Shown here: positions 1 to 12,700 of the stretch, piece after piece
How positions within the stretch are numbered: position 1 is the stretch's first letter
How the letters are laid out: each line of letters starts with the position of its first letter
NCBI GenBank assembly: GCA_023935145.1
Contig: CM043700.1
Location: forward strand, 34,071,456 to 34,135,455
Direction: 5' to 3'
Source: Bretschneidera sinensis
Taxonomy: Eukaryota; Streptophyta; Magnoliopsida; Brassicales; Akaniaceae
Length of the DNA stretch: 64,000 nucleotides
Program-made: the position numbers and the translations under genes
The notes under the pieces: generated by a model
The model's input: the letters and a program-made list of their open reading frames with translations, nothing else
Told to the model about the DNA's origin: nothing
The model's database searches: none

Positions 1-721
1 AATTACTACTCAAGTTTCCAAACAGATATTACTCAAGATTCTAAGTATCTTTTTTGGGTATTTATAATTAGCGTGCACAAATCATTATAAGAATCCTTCT
101 GAGCAATGAGCAATGAGCAGTGCATTGGTCTGAGAAGTCGCACAAAATTAAAATTTGGGTGGTGCATTAAATCACCTAACACTGTTTTATGAAATTGAAA
201 TTTATAATTAAAATTAGAGCTCGGTCATATATTTTTTCAAATTTTAATATTAAAAAAATTATAATTCCACTTTAATTTCATACTGCGGAACACAATGTAA
301 AGATTAATCAATTAATTTCAAAACATGCTACACACTGTTAGCATTGTTAGAATACTAACCATAGTTTTGGGGCCTTTACTCCTTTAATATGAAAAGGTTA
401 CCAACAATTCACAAAGGAGTGAGGCCACGAAACACCATATGTAGAGATAATCTATCCGGGTGATCAAAGACAGATAAACCTACATGTAGTGTAATATTCT
501 ATAAGATCTCCACATAAAACTTAAGTTTAGACAGCATTGGCTTAAATATTAATATGTAATCATCCCAAGAACTGGCAAAATCCATGCTCAGAAGGTATGC
601 AACGGGGATACAACAGTGGGGGGAAAGGTAAAGGAGAAAAACATCAAACAAAGATCATTCTTCAGTTCTCCAAAGACTTATTTCTCCCCGCAAAGGTACA
701 AAGGGAGTTGTCATCTCAGTA
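1..721. other. 3' flank of the UBP1-like gene, no gene seen
   Basis: AT-rich sequence downstream (minus sense) of the UBP1-like stop codon. The first hundred or so bases next to the stop are probably its 3' untranslated region. I see no further coding signal, RNA gene or element end here. Confidence 0.5.
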
Positions 722-3700
722 TTAGTGATAGTACATGGGCTGCTGAGTTGTTGCGACATTGTGGAACCCACCATCATATATCGCCTGACTAGCTCCAGCA
801 GCACCCATTCCCATGGCTGCCTGCTTAAGAGCATGCTGACCCTGGGGATGCATCAGCAGCTGTGCACCACCCATCTTGCTCAATGCCGTTTGTCTTTCAT
901 AGACTGCAAGGTCGGTGGCAGAAAGACCAGCCATGTGCGGAGCAGCTGGTGGCGGAAGGGGGGTAGAGCTTGTTCCTGGTGGAGTAGGTTTGCTACCCCA
1001 TGAGCACTGCAACACAAAATCATTGGACAGTCATGCCGTGTTCGAAAGATCATTAATAAACATCCATCTGTGCATTACTCAAAAAGAACAAGTCTGCATG
1101 CAGCAATTGAAATAGGAACTATATACAGTTGTAACAATCATATCCTTCAACCCATATTACATTATATCTATAGCTTGTTGATAATGGAGACTCCTCTGAC
1201 CAGAATGTTTCAATGAAACCAGACAAAATTAATTAGACCAATAAATACTCCATTTCAAAATTTTCAGATTTGACCAACCACCCAATAGAGCCAGAAGAAC
1301 TTTTTATTCAAGAACAGGTCTGGTCAAAAACTATTGTTCAAGCGATTTATAGCTTCCATGATAAATGACCATTTCTTCCCAGAGGTTACATAATCAATTC
1401 TATCTTATGAGTTTAAATATTATGATTACTGCTAGCACATTATGGAAAACTCAATCTGACACCAGAGGTCCTAAAATTTTAGTTCATCAACTCAACTTAA
1501 CTATGCCTCAATCATGAAATTTTAATTTGTTAACTGCCTAGCAAAAGAAGAAAATAATCATTAACCACCTAAGCCATGAATATAGATTCCTGCTATCGGT
1601 CGTAATGGTCCGTTATCCAAAAAAAAAAGATTCCTGCTATTGGGTTGAATGGTGGATTAGACATCATAATGCATATATAACCGAATAGAGCATAATAAAT
1701 TTAATCTCCCTATGAAATTTTTTATGCGTTTGTAACAGCCAAGATTTATTAATAACACACTAATCTCTCAATGTAGAGATAAATACCTTAATCGTTTTGC
1801 CAGAGAGAATCCGAGCATTCCCCATCTGAATAGCCAGTGCCGCCTCAGCGTGTTTGCTGTATCTTACAAACCCAAAACCCTTGTCCCGTTGCACCCGAAC
1901 ATCTTCAATAGTTCCAGCACCAAGGGTATGGAAATGCCGGTGGAGATCAATTGAAGTAACCTGCAAATTATCTGCTAATGAGAAAAACAAACAAAAAGAA
2001 CGTTTGCAACATAACAACTTGGCTATATTTATCATTTGCAAAGGAACCATTAAAAACAGAGATTCAGAAAGAAGAGGAATTGATCTTGTTGAAAAGAAGA
2101 TATCTGATGTGAGAAACAGTTTGCTATTATTACTATAAAAATCAAACTCACTTCATACCGTTGTCACCCTATCAACATACTGCTTTTCTCATTAGAGACA
2201 TTTAACTAATTATATTAACTGCAAGTACATCTGCACCACTCAGATTGTCTCCTCAGATGTTGTATCTCTAGACTGATTAAGGACACCATAACAACCATTA
2301 AATATGCCTAAGACATGCCTTGGGGCTCATAATAAATCCATTAATCCACTGATGCACAGATCTTTGACCACATCATCCGAGTATAACAAAATTACAAGGA
2401 AAAAATCCTTGCCTCTGGTGCAAGATTGCCAACATAAACATTGGTGTACTGAGGATTGTTCTCTGGGGCATCATCATTAACCCTCTCTTGACCATCATCT
2501 GCATGAGAAAAAAATAATAAAATTATAACATTCAACGTGGCAACAACAAATGATATAAGAGATGCTTGATTCATAAGAATAGAATCAAGGCAACAATAAT
2601 AAGAATGAAGACTAACCAGAAACCAGAATAAGAAGGATATTGTGATACAAAGGATTTTTAGAAGAAAGTAAAGATCATTTTATAACAATTTAAAGAAGAT
2701 GAAAAAGAAGACAAAAGCATTTCAATTTCCAACTACCACATGAATTATGCTAAACTATAGCATCTAAGGTTAAAAATACAAGAATCGCCTTCTCCATTTC
2801 CAATTTATTTCCTATGGCCGGGTGGCAGAATTGCCTTCTCTCTAAAGGAGGAAGACTTACACTCATTAAAACCACTCTTTCGAGTCTACCTAATTATTTC
2901 ATGTCTCTATTTCCTATCCCTAGTGTTGTGGCTAAGAGGTTGAAGTATATTCAGATGAGATTCCTATGGGGTAATACAAGAGAGGAGTATAAATATCATT
3001 TGGTGAGATGAGGAATGGTTAAGCAGCCAATGGAAAGAGGGGGTCTTGGTTTGAAGTCTCTCACCTTATTCAATAAAGCCCTCTTGGGGAAATGGTTCTG
3101 GAGATTTCTTGGGGAGAGGGATCACTTATGGAGAAAGGTGGTGGAAGCTAAGTTTGAGATGGTTTCCTACAGGTGGATGACAAAAAAGGGGAGGGGGGCT
3201 TATGGTGTAAGGGTCTGGAAATGGATAAGAAGGGGTTGGGAAGACTTGCGTCCTTGTCTCTCAGTGTTGGTGGGTAATGGGAGGAAACTAGGCTATGGCA
3301 TGATTCTTGGTTTGGGAACACTCCTCTTAAAGATCGGTTTCCGGAGATTTTCGCAATTGTAGGGGACAAAGAAGCTCTTATTTCTCCGCATATCTTGGTG
3401 TCTAATGGTATTATTTCGTGGGATATTCCTTTGATCCGTAATGTTCAAGATTGGGAGGTTGAGAGAGTGGAAAGTTTATTGGAAAATTTGCATACTTATA
3501 AGACAGATCTGTCTAAGGAGGATGTGGTTAAATGGAGGGATAGTCAGGATAAAGGCTTTGAGGTGAAATCTTTCTATAAGATTCTTGTGGATGGAGATTC
3601 CTCGGATGGCTCCTCCAATTTCCCTCCTTTGGAAAGCAATTTGGTGTTCCGATGCCCTAAAGAAAGTGTTTTTTTGGGTGGAAAGCCGCTTGGGAGAAGA

Positions 3701-6700
3701 TTCTTACTTTAGATAATTTACAAAAAAGAGGGAGGGTGTTGGTTAATCGGTGTTTCATTTGCAAAAGTTATGGAGAAACCATGTTTCATCTTTTGTTGGA
3801 ATGTTCTTTGGCTAGAGCTCTTTAGGAGATGGTTTATAAGTTTTTGGGTGTGTCTTGGGTTTTCGCCGGCTCCGTGAAGGATGAAATTTAGGCTTGGAGT
3901 GGGTTTCAAACATTGAAGAGTCTTAAGAAAGCTTACTCTATCTTTTGGTTAGTTTGGATTAAGAAGAATCGTAGAGCTTTTGATTGGGTTGAGAGATCTT
4001 TATTTGTAATTAGAGCAAAGTGGCTCTGATACCAATTGTGAACAGGATCGAGTGAATAGTGATTTGTGAACAGAAATAAGTGAACAGTAAACCGAATAAA
4101 AGATAACAATTTAATACTTTCATTTTCTCTACTAATACTGTAAGTTTGCTCTGTTGTTTTAATAGAATAATCAGACTTGAAATCAAAACTTCCTACTTGG
4201 TAAATTCTGTTTATTTTTTGACTGGGAATATGCCAATTGAGCAGATCTTGCTCAATTTTTGCAATATTGATTTCTTGACTGTTCATAGCATGATTAGGAT
4301 CTTGACTAATGTGATCAGTAGCTGGATTTACTGGAATATTTAAAGGTTGGTGGGATAATTATCTCACTGAAGATAACAGAAATGAAGTATTAAATGCCTC
4401 AATTGATATACCAACAACTCAATCATTCCAAGACAATCAAACTGGAGAAATTAGTATTTCTACTAGATACATAAAACATGAAAATGCTTTTGAAACCCTT
4501 ATATATGCTATTACTCAACATTTTATAGGAGACCCTGACAAATTTTCAGCCAGATCATCTGAAATACTTATTAACCTGACATGCCCAACTATGCAAGACT
4601 TTGATAGTATAAAGATGTATTTCTTGTCAAAATATACACTAGAAAAGATAGTAATAATGCTTATTGGAAAGAAAAATTTATTTCAGGACTTCCAAAATTA
4701 TTTGCTGAAAAAGTTCGTCAAAGAATTAGAGATGTTAATAACAAATCCATACCTTATGATAATCTTTCATATGGAGAATTGATAAGTTATATTAATTATG
4801 AAGGATTAGCCCTCTGCAATGATCTTAAACTAAAGTCTAAAATGAAATCTGAACTACATCAAAGCAGAAAAGAATTAGGCTCATTCTGTAGCCAGTATGG
4901 TTATGAAACTATTAGGGCCCCTTCTATTGAAAAGAAAAAGAAAACCAAATATTTTAAAAAACGAACTTATAAGAAACACTATAAGCCCAATAAGTATCCT
5001 TCTACTACAAAAATCCAAAAGCCCAGATATAAAAAATCAAAAAAACCACAGACCCAAACCTCTTCCAAAGCCTGCTTCAAGTGTGGTCGGCTTGGGCATT
5101 GGGCAAAGAACTGTCGTGTAAAGCAAAAAATTAATGAATTAGAAATTGATGAAACTCTAAAGCAACAACTAACTAAAGTCATGCTAAATGAATCTCAATC
5201 AGAAGAAGAATCATCCTCTTCTGATAAAGAAGAGCTTATTTATACCATTCAAGAGACTTCTGATTCCGAAGACTCTGATGATTCACACTGTAACTTTGAA
5301 GAAGGTCTATGTTATTGTAAATCTATCAATATGATAACTTCACAAAAAGAATTCCTCCTAGATATTATTGATAAGATTGATGACCCTATAACTAAGAAAG
5401 AATACTTAGTAAAATTAAGAAATATTATTTGTGAAGAACAAAGAATTAAGACCCCTGAACCATATAACCTTGAAAAAATATTAGAAAAAAGATTTCAAAA
5501 ACCAAAAGTTGCTACCGTCCAAGATTTACAAATGGAAGTTAATTCCATGAAAGAATAGATTAAAAATATTCAAAAAGATACTATAGATCTAAAGGCAAAA
5601 ATGGTTAATTTAGAAATAAATAACCTTAAAGAATCAATTATATCACAAACTGACAAAAAAGGAAAATCTCAAGAAGCCCCAACTTTAGAAACAACTAGTT
5701 TAATAAAAAATGAACCAAAAGATAGCTTTGTTAATTTAATAGAAAGAATTAATTACCATAAATGGTATATCAAGATTTCTATTGTTATTAATGAAGAATA
5801 TCATATTAATACTACTGCTCTTGTTGATTCTGGTGTTGACCAGAATTGTCTTAAAGAAGGACTTATACCCACGAAATATTATGAGAAAACTACAGAAAGA
5901 TTAAATACTGCAAGCGGATCAAAATTAAATGTAGAATATAAAATTACCAATTCTTATGTATGTAATGACGGATATTGCCTTAAAACACACTTTGTACTTG
6001 TTAAAAATATTCATCAAAACATTATCTTAGGAACCCCATTTTTAACACAGATATATCCTTTTAAAGTTAGTCATCTAGGAATAGAAACTAACATACTAGG
6101 CCAAAGTTTATTCTTCCCATTTTTACAACCCATAGATACTAGAGAATTAAACTTATTACAAAATAATAGTCTGCATAAACAAATAAACTTAATAAAAAAT
6201 AAGCAAGCTCATATCAATTTTCTAAAAGAAGAAATTAATTATCAAAAGATAGAACAACAAATCAAAGAACCTCAAATACAATCTCAAATAAAGGACTTAG
6301 AAACTTTATTTAAGAGGGAAATATGTGCTGATTTGCCAAATGCTTTTTGGGAAAGAAAAAAACACATAGTATCTCTGCCTTATGAACCAAATTTTGATGA
6401 AAAGGATATCCCTTCAAGATCACGACCTATCCAGATGAATCAAGAATTATTAAAATACTGTCAAGAAGAAATTAAAACATTATTAGATAAAAAATTAATT
6501 AGGCCAAGTAAATCTCCTTGGAGCTGCTTTGCTTTCTATGTTCAAAAACAAGCAGAATTAGAAAGAGGAGCTCCCAGATTGGTTATTAATTACAAACCCT
6601 TAAACAAGGTTTTACAATGGATAAGATACCCAATACCCAATAAAAAGAATCTTCTTAATAGACTTCATGATTCTACTGTATTTTCAAAATTTGATTTAAA

Positions 6701-9700
6701 ATCTGGATTTTGGCAAATTCATATTAATAAAAAAGATAAGTACAAGACTGCATTCAATGTCCCTTTTAGTCATTACGAATGGAATGTAATGCCCTTTGGT
6801 CTTAAGAATGCTCCTTCAGAATTCCAAAATATTATTAATGATATTTTTAATGAATACTCTAGTTTCAGTATAACATATATTGATGATATATTAATATTTT
6901 CAAAATCAGTTGATCAACATTTTAAGCATTTAAAAGCTTTTTTCCAAATTATTAAAAATAATGGATTAGTTTTATCAGAAACCAAAATGAAATTATTTCA
7001 TACCAAAATAAGATTTTTAGGACATTTTATATTTCAAGGAACTATCAAACCTATTGATAAATCAATTGAATTTGCAAATAAATTTCCTAATGAGATCAAA
7101 GACAAAGACCCAATTACAAAGATTTCTTGGTTGTTTAAATTACATAGCAGATTATTTTCCCCATTTACGACAAACTTGTGAACCTTTGTATAAAAGGCTT
7201 CGCAAGAATCCAATTCCCTAGTCATCCCAACATATTGAAATCGTCAAGCTTTCAAAACAAAAGTATTAAGTCTTCCTTGTCTTGGTATTCTTAGTCCTAC
7301 AGCACAGGTCATCATCGAAACAAACGCTTCTGATATAGGATATGGAGGTATTCTAAAACAAGTTCTTCCCAAAAAACCACTAAACAGATAGTACGATATC
7401 ATTCTGGTATATGATTTGGAGCACAAAAAAATTATTCAACAATCAAAAAAGAAATTTTATCCATTGTTTTGTGCATATCAAAATTTCAAAATGATTTATA
7501 CAATAAAACGTTTTTACTACGCATTGATTGTAAATCAGCAAAAGAAGTTTTACAAAAAGATGTTCAAAATCTTATGTCAAAGCAGATATTTGCCATATGG
7601 CAAGCTATATTGAGTGTATTCGATTTTAATATAGAGTTTATTAAAGGAGAGAATAATTCCCTTCCTGATTTCCTCACACGGGAATTTTTGCAGGATCCAA
7701 GCACAGGAAAAAATGAGTCTGATTTCCCGCCAAAAGGGAAAACAAAAGATTGAGCCCTCTTCATCACCTCAAAAAATCCAAGACCCATCAGATTATGCTT
7801 CTTCAAAACCTCCTTTATCACCGGTTCAACCAAAAACACCTCAAATGCCGAACAAATTTGCTCCCCTAGAAAAATTCCCAATCCTATCTCCACAAACCTA
7901 TGCTCAAAAGCTATCCTCTCAAGCACCATCACCCCAATCTCAAAACCAAACACTATCCTCTCAATCTCAAATCCCTCCTAGTCAATATTACCAAAAACTC
8001 ATTCAATAATATATCAGATGTACCAGCATTAGGCAACCAACAAATGATTTTGAACTTATTAATCATTATCATTATGTCAATAAAGTATTTCCAACAGGTT
8101 TTCAATATGCCCCTGAAGATATTCGAAAAACCCAAAGATATTATAAGCTGATTTTAGTTGACACCAAATCCGTGGAAATTACCCACACAAGAGACCCTTC
8201 TGACCCCAACTTTATTGTTTATTCCAAATGCAAGATTCTCAAATTCGTCCTTCCAGATAAGATTCCTGATCGCTACAAGCCAAATCCTTTTTCAGTGACT
8301 TTTAATCCTCCTACTTATAATTATCATGATTATCAAATGGCATTGTTCAATATGTTTTATATTAGACCTAAAACCCATTCCTGGTTCATATTCTTTGACA
8401 AGAAATGCAAGATTGACTTCCCTCAATGGATTTTTGATTGGTGGCCATATTTTGGCACTGATTCCACTATCCTTCCTCCTATTACTCAAGAAGCATTGCA
8501 ATATTTCAGACAGACCACCATCAATGACAAGCCTTATTCTCATGACTTACTTTTTCATGCCCTATTTGCTATTCCATGGATAATTTCTTGGGACTATACT
8601 ATCACTGGTTCTATCATTGAAGGTACACAGTGGGAACTTATGGCAATAAAAAGAATATTTAAATTCAAATGGTGGGCAAAATATGATTGCTCATATTCCA
8701 ATCTTAACACTGTCAAGACATGGTTTTGCAATAATCCTCAAAATGCCAAGATCAATCAAAAAATCTCAGGACCTTCCAAATTATCAAAACAAGAAAAGAA
8801 GAAAAAGCTCCTTGAAGAGCTATCTCAGTTATCGGATAGCGATTAAGACAGTACCCATACTCCTACCGATAATCTCAATACTCCACCAGATTATTATGCA
8901 CAGGACCCATATGACGGGTATGATTATGACCTAAAGGGATAGACAGCTGGACAGACAGACTCAAAAGCAGATGCTCGTGACAAGACAAAAGACAAAAGGC
9001 AGTACACAAAGCAAGATTCCTGTTCGTAACAAGATGACAAGATGAAAAGCAAAAAAGCAAGACCCGTGACCGACAAAAACATATGCAAAAGCAAGACCCG
9101 TGACCAACAAAAGCAAGTGCCAGATCAACCACAAAACAAAAATAATTCATGGACTTAAATCCCTCTGGATTCCGCCCATCTGGATTTGAAGGCTATTGAA
9201 GTCCGAGTCATCTATAAATAAGATTACTATCATTGTAAAAACCAGAATTGGTTTTAGAGTTTCATTTTCAAGAGAGAGTTTTAGTGCGAGTTTGTAAAAA
9301 GTGTGAAAGAAGTGAGCTATCATCTCATATTGCACTGTAAGCTCTTGCAATCTCAATATATAAAAGTATTTGTTTATAATCATTTCAAAAAACTGTTTTC
9401 ATTACTGGTTTTAATATGTGCTCAGATCATTAACCATATTGATATCAGACTTGTTTATAATATTATTCTGTTTACTGTTCATTTTTCACTAGTTATCTTT
9501 TATTCGGTTTACTGTTCACAAATCACTATTCACTCGATCCTGTTCACAATTGGTATCAGAGCCAAGTATCTCGTTTCATCTGCTTCCTTTATATTTTGCT
9601 CGTAATTTTGTTTTGATTATATTGCTATTAAGTCTCTGGTTCTGCTGTGTCTATGTTTTTGTAAAGCCGTTGGTCAGCCCTTTGTTTACTGTTGGTCAGC

Positions 9701-12700
9701 CCGATGATAGGGCGGTCCCAGTAGGTGGTCCCGATAGAAACACTATTCATTTTTGTACCACTGCCTTCTTAGCCATATCTTCAAACCATTTTTATGAAAA
9801 GACTATTTAGGAGACGTCGACAGGGTGATGACTCATCATCCATGTCAGGTTCAAATACTTCATCACCTCCAAGATTTGATATCCCACCTACTGATCACAT
9901 TAGTCAAGATCTTAATCATGCTATGAACAGTAAAGAAATCAATATTGCAAAAATTGAGCAAGATCTGCTCAATTGGCATATTCCCAATCAAAAAATAAAC
10001 AGAATTTACCAAGTAGGAAGTTTTGATTTCAAGTCTGATTATTCTATTAAAACAACAGAGCAAACTTACAGTATTAGTAGAGAAAATGAAAGTATTAAAT
10101 TGTTATCTTTATCATCAATTCTAAAGCATAAACAAGAAGGATTTAAATATTTGCATTTAGGATTAGTCCAAATTGCTATTAAACCTTTGCATCGCTTAGG
10201 AATTGATACTCCTGTATTAATGATGTTAAGAGATGCTAGACATCTAAACTTTCAAAACTCATTATTATCATTGGTTGCCTCCAATATTCATAATGGTCAT
10301 GTATATTTTAACTGTTATCCAAACTTTTCTATAGATTTGTATGATCCAAATTTAATTGATACTCTTACTTTAGATATTCAATTAAAAGGATTAGATATTA
10401 AGACAGGAACTCGTAATTTGAATTTAATTTATAAAGTTTATTATAAAGTTATGACAACTAAGATTAATCCTAAAGCATTAATACAAACCAAACCAGGAGA
10501 AACTTTATTGTTAGAAGCTAATACTTTTCATGCTAACACTATTACGCCAAAACTATTAAAATGGGATCAAATAACAATTCTGGATCATTGGAAATTTGAA
10601 GCGTTATGTCCCCCAGGGAGATAGCAAATTCCAATGTATCTCAAGTAGATGAACACAACGATGATAGTGTTGTTATTAGATTTAATTCACCGTCATCATC
10701 TAGGACAACCAGTATTAATAGATTTAATTCACCATCATTATCTAGGACAACCAGTTTTAGAAGAATGAAAACCCCTATGTATGAAGATCCTCAAATTATG
10801 CCTCCTAGATATAGTGTAGATACATTATCTAGAAATTCCAATAAAAGTTTATTAGGAGTCAATTTTGACCCAACCATACCAAGAGGATTTTATGATAATG
10901 AATCTTTTAAATCCGCAATAGAACAATCACACATAGGAGAAACCTCTTATAGGAAAAAAGATAATGATCAAGATTATTCTCCTACTAAAACAGATATGGA
11001 TAATGAACTTAATGTTATTATGAAATCTAATTATAATATAAATAAAAAAAGATTAAAAAAAGATTTTTTATCCCTAAAAAATAAAGAGAAATCTGATTGG
11101 TTTATGACAACCTTTTCTGAAAATGAAAAAACCCACATAAGGGATCAATGGTATTCTCATATGACTGAAATTCAATGTGAAATATACTTCTTTGATTTCT
11201 TTGAAATATATATGGTTAATAATAGGATTTATAACCCTTTTGCCCTAAATCATCCTAATGTATATAAAGAAATAGATGTTATAACTCAACTTGATCACAA
11301 ATGGACTCTTGCTAGCGGTCAAGTTATATCATCTATACACCCCCCACTACAGAGAATAACTCTTAATTCACCCCACTATTCAGTCCCTATTATTGCAACA
11401 CCCTTCAAAAATGCTAATAAAAATGAATCAGCTGATTGTAATGCTGATTTAACTGATATTAGTTATCTTTACACCCAAAACAATTATACTAATCAAAATC
11501 TTCACACAATCTCTCAACATATTACCTCTATTGCCTCTACTATTGATTCTATAGATGATAAATTAACCTCTTTAGATAGTAAGCAAAAGGCCCCTGCTTC
11601 TTCTTCAAAAAACCCCGGAGTGAAGATATATCCTACTATAATTCAAAAACCAAAACGTATTCCTCATCTATCTCAACCAATTTTTAAACCACTCCAAATA
11701 GAAAAAGAAAATTTAATTACTCTTGACAATTCTGATGATGTCTTGAAATCTATAAATGATAGATTAAAAAATTTAAACCTCTATGAAAAAACTTCAAACA
11801 TTAATGTCATAGATCAAGACCTAATTAGCGAAATTAGAGAAACTGATGAAATCAATAAAATATATAACAATAAAAATAGTTCAACACTGTTTCCAAGAAC
11901 TAGGAATTACTACACTAGACCAACTCCCCCTGATATACAATATGAAGAAAGATCTTCGGCTACTCAAGCTCGATATGATGATAATACATTATATGAATGG
12001 AATATAGATGGAGCTAGTGATCACAATATATTAAATACACTTCAAGAAATGACTATGACTGCTACTGCTTATAAAACACGACCCAATAATACTGATAAAA
12101 AGATAACTACTAGTATAATTGCTGGATTTACTGGAATACTTAAAGGTTGGTGGGATAATTATCTCACTGAAGATAACAGAAATGAAGTATTAAATGCCTC
12201 AATTGATATACCAACAACTCAATCATTCCGAGACAATCAAACTGGAGAAATTAGTATTTCTACTAGATACATAAAACAAGAAAATGCTTTTGAAACCCTT
12301 ATATATGCTATTACTCAACATTTTATAGGAGACCCTGACAAATTTTCAGCCAGATCATCTGAAATACTTATTAACCTGACATGCCCAACTATGCAAGACT
12401 TTAGATGGCATAAAGATGTATTTCTTGCCAAAATATACACTAGAAAAGATAGTAATAATGCTTATTGGAAAGAAAAATTTATTTCAAGACTTCCAAAATT
12501 ATTTGCTGAAAAAGTTCGTCAAAGAATTAGAGATGTTAATAACGGATCCATATCTTATGATAATCTTTCATATGGAGAAAAGTGGTTCAACGAGGAAATT
12601 CTTTTGTAGATGAAATAGATAAAGTAGCCTTTGTTGAGTCTCTCTCCTATAGATAACCTTGTACATAGGTTGCACCCCATTGGTACACTTTTCTTTTTTT

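Larger units (their letters stand above)
4021..12578 (+). mobile_element. endogenous pararetrovirus (Caulimoviridae-like), permuted genome
   Basis: Integrated copy of a plant DNA virus inside the L1 element. Recognised parts are movement protein, coat protein with CCHC knuckle, aspartic protease, reverse transcriptase, RNase H, a further ORF of unknown function, a promoter/leader and a tRNA-Met primer-binding site. Coat-region sequence at 4321..4778 recurs at 12121..12578, an offset of about 7.8 kb, which gives the size of the circular genome. No LTRs and no integrase are present, as expected for this family. The seven bases AAAGTGG occur at both host junctions (4017..4023 and 12579..12585), either a short duplication or microhomology. 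Stops and frameshifts break pol and ORF3. Genus cannot be settled by eye. Confidence 0.9.

Noticed and set aside
9550..9810. 86-residue frame with hydrophobic stretches in the viral leader
   Set aside because: It overlaps the primer-binding site and leader, has no conserved feature, and is probably a short leader ORF at most.
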